DNA of 64,000 bases, from contig NZ_JAGUCN010000014.1 of NCBI RefSeq assembly GCF_018271975.1, positions 62,001 to 126,000 on the forward strand, in the 5' to 3' direction. The notes beneath the pieces are model-generated. The model ran no database searches and was not told where the DNA came from. It saw only the letters and a program-made list of their open reading frames with translations. This document shows positions 26,896 to 34,893 of this stretch, one piece after another (position 1 is the stretch's first letter; every line of letters starts with the position of its first letter). Made by a program: the position numbers and the translations under genes. Source of the stretch: Carboxylicivirga mesophila (GTDB lineage: Bacteria; Bacteroidota; Bacteroidia; Bacteroidales; Marinilabiliaceae).

Positions 26896-26928
26896 TGCCT
26901 TACGTTCAGGCCACTTAACCACAAGATC

Positions 26929-27144
26929 ATGACCAATAAACAAGCTATATTCATTGCTATTTTATTACTCGCAGCATCTATAGTAATTGAGGTGTTAGCT
27001 GCCACATCTGACATCTCTTTGGACATTGACCACATTGAGTTATTTGCCGGTTTTTTGTTTGGCATCGGTATAGCAATTCTGATTAGGCAGCTATTGGGCA
27101 AAAACAAAGGAAAAAAACAGCGGACAAATCCACTAAACTTGTAA
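26929..27144 (+). CDS. Small two-helix membrane protein
   Basis: This 71-residue protein has two hydrophobic segments (about residues 6-24 and 38-55) and a Lys-rich tail (KNKGKKQR). I do not recognise it. It begins 33 bp after the sorting-domain protein. A short hairpin (GCATGG/CCATGC) at 27150-27173 follows. Confidence 0.55.
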   Translation: MTNKQAIFIAILLLAASIVIEVLAATSDISLDIDHIELFAGFLFGIGIAILIRQLLGKNKGKKQRTNPLNL

Positions 27145-27189
27145 TTCAGGCATGGTATTTGATATTGCCATGCTCGTATTATTGGATCT

Positions 27190-27543
27190 ATGACAAGGCA
27201 TCATCTAAATAGAAAACTGCGACTAGGACTATGGCTGGTTATTGGCATGCTGATTAACAACATGCTTAACTACCACAGCAAGAGCATTGATGTTGCCGAT
27301 CAGCACAATGATATCCAAAGCATTATAGAACTGGCCCTGTCAATAATAGATGATAACATTGAAATTGCCGATATTGAAGACGAGGATAGTAACTCGGTTA
27401 AACCACAAAAAGTATGGGCCTGCCACACTCCATTGTTAATCGATTTCCTTAAATTTCACCAGCCGATGGCATATCCCGAATATGTCTGCAATTATCAATC
27501 GCCGGATCAAACGATATCCATACCTCCGCCCAAAGCAGGCTAA
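27190..27543 (+). CDS. Hypothetical protein with N-terminal membrane segment
   Basis: This 117-residue protein has a basic N-terminus, a hydrophobic stretch (about residues 12-26), an acidic middle (DIEDEDS) and two Cys (WACHTP, YVCNY) near the C-terminus. It ends in IPPPKAG. No family is recognised. It sits 46 bp after the small membrane protein and 184 bp before the porin-like gene. Confidence 0.5.
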   Translation: MTRHHLNRKLRLGLWLVIGMLINNMLNYHSKSIDVADQHNDIQSIIELALSIIDDNIEIADIEDEDSNSVKPQKVWACHTPLLIDFLKFHQPMAYPEYVCNYQSPDQTISIPPPKAG

Positions 27544-27544
27544 T

Positions 27545-27727
27545 AAACACTGCCTAATAACAGTGTATGCACTTCATTTTAATAATCACTATTTAACTGC
27601 AACAAATCGTTGCAGCTACAAACAGTTATTGCAAAGAACAACTGATTGTAGCCTGCATCATTGTTTGCAACATAACTACAAGCACTATATAAGACACCCA
27701 TAACCTAAGTGCTCCAAAATACTCACA
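27545..27727. other. Short intergenic with a hairpin before the porin-like gene
   Basis: AACTGCAAC and GTTGCAGCT (27595-27617 region) form a small stem around AAATC. There is no T-run, so I do not call a terminator. Nothing else is evident. Confidence 0.35.
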
Positions 27728-29011
27728 ATGAAAGTACATTTTAATATACTACTCTTAAGCCTGTTCTCTATATTCCAAGCCAAAGCCCAGGAAACAATAA
27801 TCCCGGAAGATACCCTCTCAAAAAAAGGTGCTATATCTGAGCTGAAATACATCAAACAATCGGGCTTTGCTAATGCATCGTCAAAAATATTTAGCGCCGA
27901 ACAGCGTTTTACCATCAGTGGCTTTGGCGAGGTCAACTACGTTAATTACGACGGTACTATCAGCAACAAAAACAGTAAAGAGATAGAACAATACTACTCC
28001 AACCTTTATCGTACAGGTGTCTACTTTGGCTATAAAATAAGCGATAAGTTCATTGCCATGTCAGAAGTACAGATGGAATATCTCCATGATGGTACACACG
28101 AAGGTCATTTTGAGGCCAATGTAGAAGTATCACTCGATTATCTGTTAGATAAACATTTCAACATTAGGGTGGGCAACTACCCGCTTAACCTGGGCTGGGT
28201 AAACGTGAACGAGGAGCCTATTGCTTTTTACACAGTAAATCGCCCCGAGGTGGAACGTACTATCATTCCTTCACAATGGCTGGAACAGGGTATTTTGTTC
28301 TATGGCGAGCTAATTCCCGATACCGAATACCAGTTTGGTATCACTAAAGGTATGAGAGGACAGGACTTTACATCGGGCACCTGGATACGTAATGGTCGCT
28401 ACACCAATTGGACCGAATGGCCACCTACAGTAGCCTTCAACGGTAAGCTAGGCTACGGACACGAAGATCGCACCTTATTATCAATAGCCGGATATTATGG
28501 CGATGCTTCCGGAGGTTACAGCTTTAGCGAAGGCGCTATGAGCGGTCAGTCACTGGACTCTAACCTGGGACTGTTAACCGTAACAGCAGCACACAACATT
28601 GGTGGCTTCACCCTATTTGGTTTATATGCCAAAGGATGGCTGAGCGGAACCGATCAAATCTATCAAATCAACAACGAGATTGTAGGAGCCGAAACAGTTG
28701 GCTATTACCTGGAAGGACGTTACGACATAATGCCGTTTATTAATAAAGCATCAGATTGGAAGCTGCCGGTATTTGTACGTTACGAGGGCATGAATACCCA
28801 CCAAAAGATTGACAGCAATTTAAAGCCGCTTATTGGCCAGGAAGGCGTAGTGGCCGACCCTAAAGACCTGGAAATAATTTCGGTTGGTTTTAATGTGCGT
28901 CCCAAGAAAAACTGGACTTTTAAGGCCAACTACCAGTTTCGAAACAATCGCTATGCCGATGCCCCTAAAGAGCAAAATCAATTTGAATTAGGCGTGGGCT
29001 TTATCTTTTAA
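27728..29011 (+). CDS. Outer-membrane beta-barrel (porin-like) protein
   Basis: This 427-residue protein has a signal peptide (cut near KAQE) and alternating beta-strand patterns throughout: GFGEVNYVNYDG, YFGYKISDKFIAMSEVQMEY, IRVGNYPLNLGWVN, and a C-terminal strand ending FELGVGFIF with a terminal Phe. This resembles phosphate-selective/OprO-type porins. Substrate is unknown. Confidence 0.75.
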   Translation: MKVHFNILLLSLFSIFQAKAQETIIPEDTLSKKGAISELKYIKQSGFANASSKIFSAEQRFTISGFGEVNYVNYDGTISNKNSKEIEQYYSNLYRTGVYFGYKISDKFIAMSEVQMEYLHDGTHEGHFEANVEVSLDYLLDKHFNIRVGNYPLNLGWVNVNEEPIAFYTVNRPEVERTIIPSQWLEQGILFYGELIPDTEYQFGITKGMRGQDFTSGTWIRNGRYTNWTEWPPTVAFNGKLGYGHEDRTLLSIAGYYGDASGGYSFSEGAMSGQSLDSNLGLLTVTAAHNIGGFTLFGLYAKGWLSGTDQIYQINNEIVGAETVGYYLEGRYDIMPFINKASDWKLPVFVRYEGMNTHQKIDSNLKPLIGQEGVVADPKDLEIISVGFNVRPKKNWTFKANYQFRNNRYADAPKEQNQFELGVGFIF

Positions 29012-29395
29012 GCCACTAGCTATAAACAACACATTGCGACGGATCGCTTCTTTATACCTATAATGTTTAAAGGGTGGTCCGTTTCTGTTATTTCAAAGTC
29101 CAAGATCCAAAGGATGAAGTCAGAGACTATGGAGATGCTGAGTGGTAAAAAAGAGCTGAAGTGCATAGTACTTGGTGCGCTTAACAACTTTACCTTTAGG
29201 CTTAGCTCTTTGACATCCTGTAAAAACACCATATAATTAGTTCCAAACACATTTCCGTGTCATTTTTCGCAATGAAAATAACACTGCATACTCGTATTAT
29301 ACCGGGCTGTATGGCACGCAGTTGTGGTTTGATTCTAATATCCTTTCCAAATTTTTGGAACTTTGGAAAAGCTTATGACTTTCAAAAAAAGGCAT
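29012..29395. other. Intergenic region with repeated TTTGGAA half-sites
   Basis: No supported gene is seen between the porin-like gene and the tRNA terminator. TTTCCAAA (29344-29351), TTTTGGAA (29353-29360) and TTTGGAAA (29362-29369) form overlapping inverted half-sites. A 76-codon reading on the minus strand has no recognisable family and is not called. Confidence 0.35.
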
Positions 29396-29429
29396 AAAAA
29401 AAGCAGCTAATCGTTTGACTAACTGCTTT
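29396..29429 (-). terminator. Terminator of the tRNA-Arg transcript
   Basis: On the minus strand, AGCAGTTAGTC and GATTAGCTGCT pair (two G-T wobbles) and are followed by a T-run. It lies a few bases after the tRNA 3' end. Confidence 0.85.
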
Positions 29430-29433
29430 ACTG

Positions 29434-29507
29434 TGATCCCGAAGGGACTCGAACCCCTAACCTCCTGGGCCGTAACCAGGTGCTCTATCCAATTAAGCTA
29501 CGGAACC
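29434..29507 (-). tRNA. tRNA-Arg(ACG)
   Basis: A 74-nt cloverleaf on the minus strand: acceptor stem GGTTCCG/CGGGATC (two wobbles), D arm AGCTTAATTGGATAGAGC, anticodon stem CCTGG/CCAGG around loop TTACGGC (anticodon ACG), and T arm AGGGGTTCGAGTCCCTT. The 3' CCA is not encoded. It decodes CGN arginine codons, with A34 normally edited to inosine. Confidence 0.96.
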
Positions 29508-29550
29508 ATTATTTTGCTTTGTTTGTGAACCATTGTTCTCAAATGCGGTG

Positions 29551-29583
29551 CAAATATAGACATTATAGATTTAATACACCAAA
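29551..29583 (-). promoter_or_regulatory. Complete promoter of tRNA-Arg
   Basis: The minus strand shows TTTG (29580-29583), 21 bp, then TATATTTG (29551-29558): both the -33 and -7 elements of the Bacteroidota primary promoter. Transcription would start near 29544, about 37 bp before the mature tRNA. Confidence 0.75.
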
Positions 29584-29884
29584 TTATCTTGCAAAAATAT
29601 TGCAATTATTTTTCACACAATCCAGCAATAGCAAGGTTTATAGTACTTTATAGCAATAAAAAAAGCATAACACAAACAGGGGATTATGGGATATTCAGAT
29701 TAGAGGCCCTAAAAGAACATACCCGGACCAACCAATGCCTGGTGAAAGCTGACTGTGATACCAATTTAGTTTTAAACTGAGCTTGAAATTGTTTGGAATA
29801 TTTTTAACGATGCATAAGGTTTAAAAAAAGGTTATGGCATAGTTCAATGTAGTATTGGAAAATATAGCGGCCAACTATAAACAA
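29584..29884. other. Intergenic region without a supported gene
   Basis: This stretch of about 300 bp between the tRNA promoter and the NigD-like terminator has short AT-rich readings only (one of 63 codons on the plus strand). None has a family match or a recognisable start region. Confidence 0.4.
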
Positions 29885-29916
29885 CAAAAAAAGGCCACAT
29901 ATAACATGCGACCTTT
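29885..29916 (-). terminator. Terminator after the NigD-like gene
   Basis: AAAGGTCGCAT and ATGTGGCCTTT on the minus strand form an 11-bp stem (two wobbles) around GTTAT, followed by a T-run. Confidence 0.85.
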
Positions 29917-29939
29917 CCTATGTATCTTACCTCAGGTTA

Positions 29940-30692
29940 TTATTCAACCATATCGGCCATTGGTTTGTCCGAAAACTGCTTGGCATAGGGTTCTATCTCT
30001 GGCTGATCATAATTATACGTCAGTACTTTATTATAATGATAGTTACCTTCCTTATCCAGGCTGCGCACAAAAATATCAACTGAATTCTGACCATCCTGCT
30101 TTATTTCAGAAATATCGAAAGAAGCTATGCCCCACTGCAGGTAATTATATGGATCGCCATTTTTATTATGCTTCAGCTCCAGAATGATTTCACCATTCTC
30201 TGTTGTTAAGTCCTCGGTATCTTTCACCAGATTAATAAAGTGAATATAACCAGGTCCGCCGCCATACTCAAACTGCACATTCAGGTAGTCATCCGTAAAC
30301 CAGGTATCGGTAATTGTTACCGCATCATTACCAATCGAATCTATTACCGCTTCTGATGTTGTTTCATCAAAGTTGAATATTGGTTTGGTTAGCAACTCAC
30401 TGATGCCGTTAACTTTCACGTAATAATCGTATTGCCCATCAGGATCTTCTCCTAATATGGTGTAATTAACCAGTATACGCATGCCATCTTCCAAACTACC
30501 TGGCGACACATTTGTAGCAGCCGGCCAAAGATCATCCCCTCCGTCAGTTACTACATAAAAGTAATCTGTTGTCTTTACTACCGTACCGGTTGTTACCCAA
30601 AAATCTCCTAAAGAATACCCATCATCATCTGAACAACTATAGGTCATAAAACCTATCAGGGCCAATAAAACTCCAAATTTAAACTTCTTCAT
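29940..30692 (-). CDS. NigD-like lipoprotein
   Basis: The ATG at 30692 gives 250 residues and a proper lipoprotein signal (MKKFKFGV... TYSCSDDD); earlier starts would precede the signal. CSDDD is a Bacteroidota surface-export signature. The remainder has two beta-rich domains with the NigD-like pattern (RILVNYTILGE, YLNVQFEYGGG, ILELKHNKNGDPY). NigD proteins are of unknown function; one was first seen beside a bacteriocin gene cluster in Bacteroides. A lone gene here. Confidence 0.85.
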   Translation of the reverse strand: MKKFKFGVLLALIGFMTYSCSDDDGYSLGDFWVTTGTVVKTTDYFYVVTDGGDDLWPAATNVSPGSLEDGMRILVNYTILGEDPDGQYDYYVKVNGISELLTKPIFNFDETTSEAVIDSIGNDAVTITDTWFTDDYLNVQFEYGGGPGYIHFINLVKDTEDLTTENGEIILELKHNKNGDPYNYLQWGIASFDISEIKQDGQNSVDIFVRSLDKEGNYHYNKVLTYNYDQPEIEPYAKQFSDKPMADMVE

Positions 30693-30904
30693 GGGATAAA
30701 AATTTAATGTTAAAAATTTCCATTTTGCTGTAATTGTTATAAATACCGTGCCACTTTTAAGGCTTTTACATTGATTAACCATTTAGAAGGAATTTTAAGA
30801 AAGAGGTTGCGTTAAATCCTTTTAAACATCCGCCATTTGATTGCTTTTATGTGCACAGAAAGCTATTTTTGGATGGATTTTATAAATGATAACGAGGGAT
30901 TGAT

Positions 30905-32617
30905 ATGAGGCTATATGCTTTGCTACTAGTATGTACGATGGTTGCCCAGGGGAGCCTGTCGCAGTCAGCGGATTTTGAACGATTTGCTAAACCAATGAAG
31001 CTAAAACCATCCGTCAGTGGTAGTTTTGGCGAGTTGCGTTCCAATCATTTTCATTCGGGGCTTGATTTAACCACCAATCGCAAAACAGGCTATCGTGTAT
31101 ATGCTTCTGCCAAAGGCCATGTTTCACGTATCAAAGTATCCCCCTATGGCTATGGCAAAGCCATCTACATCGACCATGCCGGTGGCTACACCACTGTTTA
31201 TGCCCACCTCGAACGCTATTCCGATAGAATAGACTCATTGGTCAGGGCCGAACAGTATAAACAGCAATCCTTTGCGGTTGAACTGTTTTTTAAGTCGGAT
31301 GAAGTGCCGGTTGAGCGAGAAGAAATAATTGGCTACAGTGGTAATTCGGGCAGTTCAGGAGGACCGCACCTGCACTATGAAGTTCGCGAGCAAGCCACAC
31401 AAAAGCCCATCAATCCTTTGTTCTTCAGAGATGACATTGCTGATGATGTACGTCCACAAGTGCAAGGCATGAAACTTTACTGCCTCGCCGATGGTGCAAG
31501 TATTGATGGACGGCATAAAGACAAATACATACCTACCGTTTTTTATGACAAAACCTTCCATCCCAAAGGCACCAAAACGTTTACCGCCCATGGTAAAATC
31601 GGTATTGGTGTGCAAGTACTTGACTACTTTAGCGACAGTTGGCGCAAATGTGGCATTCGCAGCATCGATCTCTTTATGAACGATACACTGGTTTACAACT
31701 TTCTGATTGATAAGTTTAGTTTTGCCGAAACCCGCTATCTTAATTCACACATTGACTATGCCGAGAAAGTAAGAAGCGGCAAAGTGATTCAGAAAAGTTT
31801 TGTTGAGCCCAATAACCGCCTTAAGTTATATGGTAAAAAGAATACATACACAGCTGAACTGAAAGAGGGCGACAAGAAGAATTTTAAATATGTAATTGTT
31901 GATTTCGCGGGTAACCAATCTGTTTTGGAATTTAGCATACTTGGCGAGAAAGCACTAAACATTATCAGCCAACCTAAAGAAGAAGCGCTGGTGCAGGTTA
32001 GCTACAACAGCACCTTTACACTTGATACTTTGGGATTTGAACTCAGCATACCTGCCAATGCTTTATATACCGATGCCAACCTGTTTATTCATAAAGAAGA
32101 AAAGCAAGATATGATAGCGCCTGTTTATTTCATAGGCGACCGCTATACGCCCTTGCACCGTTCCATGAAAGTAAGTATACCCGTTCCCGACTCGCTGCTG
32201 AAATACAGCGATAAACTGTGTGTGGCAGGCGTATCGGGTTCTGACAAAATATATTCGCTTGGCGGAAAAATGGGGAATGGACGTATATCAACAGAAACCA
32301 GAAGTTTTGGCAAATTCACACTTGCCATTGATACCATTGCACCCAGCATCAAGCTGCGAAAAGCACCTGAAGGTAATAACTACAGTGCACGAAAAACCAT
32401 TGAGCTGATTATCAGCGATAGTTTTAGCGGCATAAGAAGCTACGATTGTTACATCAACGGACAATGGGCCTTGTTTGAATATGATGCCAAGAACTATCGA
32501 TTGACAGGCACATTTAAGCACATGCCATTTATGCAAAAAGGTAAACATGAGCTGATGGTGACGGTGGTTGACAACAGGGGTAACATAGCTACCAAAACAT
32601 ACAATTTTAGTAATTGA
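30905..32617 (+). CDS. M23-family peptidase (LytM domain), secreted
   Basis: This 570-residue protein has a signal peptide (cut near LSQSA). A LytM/M23 domain occupies about residues 35-180 with HFHSGLDLTT (first His and Asp zinc ligands) and GGPHLHYEVRE (HxH). A long C-terminal region (180-570) with beta-sandwich repeats follows. M23 enzymes cut peptidoglycan cross-links or act as scaffold activators. All zinc ligands appear present. A weak terminator follows. Confidence 0.9.
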   Translation: MRLYALLLVCTMVAQGSLSQSADFERFAKPMKLKPSVSGSFGELRSNHFHSGLDLTTNRKTGYRVYASAKGHVSRIKVSPYGYGKAIYIDHAGGYTTVYAHLERYSDRIDSLVRAEQYKQQSFAVELFFKSDEVPVEREEIIGYSGNSGSSGGPHLHYEVREQATQKPINPLFFRDDIADDVRPQVQGMKLYCLADGASIDGRHKDKYIPTVFYDKTFHPKGTKTFTAHGKIGIGVQVLDYFSDSWRKCGIRSIDLFMNDTLVYNFLIDKFSFAETRYLNSHIDYAEKVRSGKVIQKSFVEPNNRLKLYGKKNTYTAELKEGDKKNFKYVIVDFAGNQSVLEFSILGEKALNIISQPKEEALVQVSYNSTFTLDTLGFELSIPANALYTDANLFIHKEEKQDMIAPVYFIGDRYTPLHRSMKVSIPVPDSLLKYSDKLCVAGVSGSDKIYSLGGKMGNGRISTETRSFGKFTLAIDTIAPSIKLRKAPEGNNYSARKTIELIISDSFSGIRSYDCYINGQWALFEYDAKNYRLTGTFKHMPFMQKGKHELMVTVVDNRGNIATKTYNFSN

Positions 32618-32634
32618 TGCTGGCTTAATTTTTG

Positions 32635-32656
32635 CAAGGTAGCCCCTTGGTTTTTG
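32635..32656 (+). terminator. Possible terminator after the M23 gene
   Basis: CAAGG and CCTTG pair around TAGCC and are followed by GTTTTTG. The 5-bp stem is weak. Confidence 0.4.
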
Positions 32657-32709
32657 TTGATGCCATAGACATTATTTTAAATTGATGACCGCAAACAAAT
32701 GAACAATTG

Positions 32710-32717
32710 TATCTTTG
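32710..32717 (+). promoter_or_regulatory. -7 promoter box for the TPR/Pif1 pair
   Basis: TATCTTTG matches TAnnTTTG exactly, 29 bp before the ATG at 32746. Earlier in-frame starts would lie at or upstream of this box, which supports the later ATG. Confidence 0.6.
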
Positions 32718-32745
32718 TTCGCATTGTTTTGACACAAGAAACGGT

Positions 32746-34893
32746 ATGATTAAGAAATTTACACTCATTATATTACTATTTAAATGCCTGTTTTTACCTT
32801 CCCTAAATGCGCAGATCAATACCGATCGGATGCTGACCATTGGTAAAAATGCACTCTATTTTGAAGATTATGTACTGGCCATTCAATACTTCAATAAAGT
32901 AATCAGGGTTAAACCCTATTTATCTGATCCCTATTTTTTCAGGGGTCTGGCCAAATATTACCTCGAAGATTATAATGGGGCTGAAGTAGACCTTAACACC
33001 TGCTTAAGCAAAAATCCCTTTATGGTGGATGCCTATAATGTACGTGGGATCATCATGAGTAAAAAGGATAATCACGAGCAAGCCATCAAAGATTACAGCA
33101 GCGGGCTGGAGATCTCGCCTAACAACATCAATCTCCTAATCAACCGTGGCAACAGCCATTCGGCTACTGAAGCTTACAATGAGGCCATTACTGATTTTGA
33201 CCGTATTATTGACATCAACCCTGGCATGCTAAGTGCCTACCTCAGCCGTGGTGCTGCTAAAACACATGCCGGCGACTCTATTGGTGCCCTTAAGGATTTT
33301 GGCAAAGTGGTAGATTTAAATCCCTATATGTCAGATGGTTTTGCTTTCAGAGGCTTTTTAAATTATCAGCTGGGTAATTACGAAGAAGCAAAAACAGACT
33401 TCGACCGGGTGATTGAGCTTAAAAGCGACTATGCCAACTACTACATGATACGTGGGGCTATCCTTTACCAGCTGGATGACCTGAGAGGCACTATGCGCGA
33501 TTTTGACAAAGTGATAGAATTGGATCCCAAGAACAGCATGGCCTACAATAACCGGGGACTGCTGCGGGCGCAGGTGGGTGATAAAAACAGGGCCATTGAA
33601 GACTTCTCAAGGGTTCTGGCACTCGATCCGGGCAACCTGCTCACCTTATTTAACCGGGCCATTTTATACAATGAGTTAGGACAAAACAAAGAAGCACTCA
33701 GGGATGTCAACATCATCATCGACAATTACCCGAACTTTGGCCAGGCCTATGGCATCCGCTCAGCTATAAAAAAGCGTATGGGTGATGAAAATGGAGCACA
33801 AATTGACATGATGACCGCTTACAAACTGGAATCGGACCGACGTGACCGGGACATAGCAATGGACAGCCAGACAGATACTAAGGATAGTGAAGATAAGGAC
33901 GAAAGTAAAGACAAACGACCCAAGAAAAAAGCCACGCGCAGTAAAAGCGATAAGGACATAAGAAATTACGATAAAATAGCTGTTTTGGATGATTTCGAAG
34001 AAAAAGACCAGGATGAACAGCTGGTGGAGAGCATCCGCGGTAAGGTACAAAACCGCAATATCTTCATCGATTTGGAACCAGTCTTTGGCTTAACCTACTA
34101 TTCAGGTGATACTATACTTAGCCGTCCGGCCTATTACGAAAAAGAGGTGGTAGCTTTCAACAAAAAAGAATTGTATAAAAGGCCGTTGATTATTACCAAC
34201 CGCGAGATAGAGGCTGAAGGACTTAAATACATACGCCTGACCAATGATATTAACGATATCACACAGGAGCTGCAGGATGAAGAAACCGACCGCGACATCT
34301 TAATCGCACGCGGAGCCTTGTACAGCATGGTGATGAACTACAGTAACGCCATGGCCGACTATAATGAAATACTTAAGTCGGACCCAAGCAATGTCGTCGC
34401 CCTGTTCAACCGGGCATACGCACGTCATAAAATGGTGGAGGTGATTGCATCACTGGAGGAAGCCACACAGGCACCCAACAATGTAATGCTGCAAGGCCCT
34501 ATTAAAGCCAAAACAAATCACTCGGCACCAAAGCCAGAGGGTGAGGTATCGCACATCCTGGACTACGAGCTCATCATTAATGATTTGAACCGGGTCATTG
34601 AGTTATCGCCAGATTTTGAATTTGCCTATTACAACAGAGCCATCATCCACTGCCTTAAGAAGAACTTTTTACAAGGTGTTGAGGATTTTACAAAAGCTAT
34701 CGAACTCAACCCTGAATTTGCTGAAGCCTATTTTAACCGCGGTCTGACATTAATATTCCTCAATCAGGAAGCCAAAGGAACAGCCAATTTAAGTAAGGCT
34801 GGTGAGCTTGGTATTTACAAAGCATATAATGTAATTAAACGTTATGGCTCAGAAGAATTAACCGGAAAAGAAAGCATAGCAGAGGTAGAGTAA
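32746..34893 (+). CDS. Exported tetratricopeptide-repeat protein
   Basis: The ATG at 32746 gives 715 residues and a signal peptide (MIKKFTLIILLFKCLFLP, cut near NAQI). About nine TPR units cover residues 25-365 (for example AIQYFNKVIRVKPYLSDPYF and AIEDFSRVLALDPGN). A strongly charged linker (residues about 370-440, rich in Lys, Asp and Glu) and a middle region follow, then more TPRs to the end (AMADYNEILKSDPSN, VEDFTKAIELNPEFAE). TPRs bind proteins. Its stop codon (TAA) is followed at once by the ATG of a Pif1-like helicase that itself ends in TPRs, so the two are likely co-translated. The helicase is cytoplasmic while this protein has a signal, which makes the pairing puzzling. Confidence 0.85.
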   Translation: MIKKFTLIILLFKCLFLPSLNAQINTDRMLTIGKNALYFEDYVLAIQYFNKVIRVKPYLSDPYFFRGLAKYYLEDYNGAEVDLNTCLSKNPFMVDAYNVRGIIMSKKDNHEQAIKDYSSGLEISPNNINLLINRGNSHSATEAYNEAITDFDRIIDINPGMLSAYLSRGAAKTHAGDSIGALKDFGKVVDLNPYMSDGFAFRGFLNYQLGNYEEAKTDFDRVIELKSDYANYYMIRGAILYQLDDLRGTMRDFDKVIELDPKNSMAYNNRGLLRAQVGDKNRAIEDFSRVLALDPGNLLTLFNRAILYNELGQNKEALRDVNIIIDNYPNFGQAYGIRSAIKKRMGDENGAQIDMMTAYKLESDRRDRDIAMDSQTDTKDSEDKDESKDKRPKKKATRSKSDKDIRNYDKIAVLDDFEEKDQDEQLVESIRGKVQNRNIFIDLEPVFGLTYYSGDTILSRPAYYEKEVVAFNKKELYKRPLIITNREIEAEGLKYIRLTNDINDITQELQDEETDRDILIARGALYSMVMNYSNAMADYNEILKSDPSNVVALFNRAYARHKMVEVIASLEEATQAPNNVMLQGPIKAKTNHSAPKPEGEVSHILDYELIINDLNRVIELSPDFEFAYYNRAIIHCLKKNFLQGVEDFTKAIELNPEFAEAYFNRGLTLIFLNQEAKGTANLSKAGELGIYKAYNVIKRYGSEELTGKESIAEVE

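Noticed and set aside
27150-27173. GCATGG/CCATGC hairpin as a terminator
   Set aside because: The stem is only 6 bp, the loop is 12 nt and no T-run follows.
29020-29250. 76-codon minus reading, possible transposase relic
   Set aside because: No transposase motif, no terminal repeats and no target duplication were visible.
29589-29780. 63-codon plus reading after the tRNA promoter
   Set aside because: No family features, no good start context and an AT-rich composition typical of intergenic DNA.
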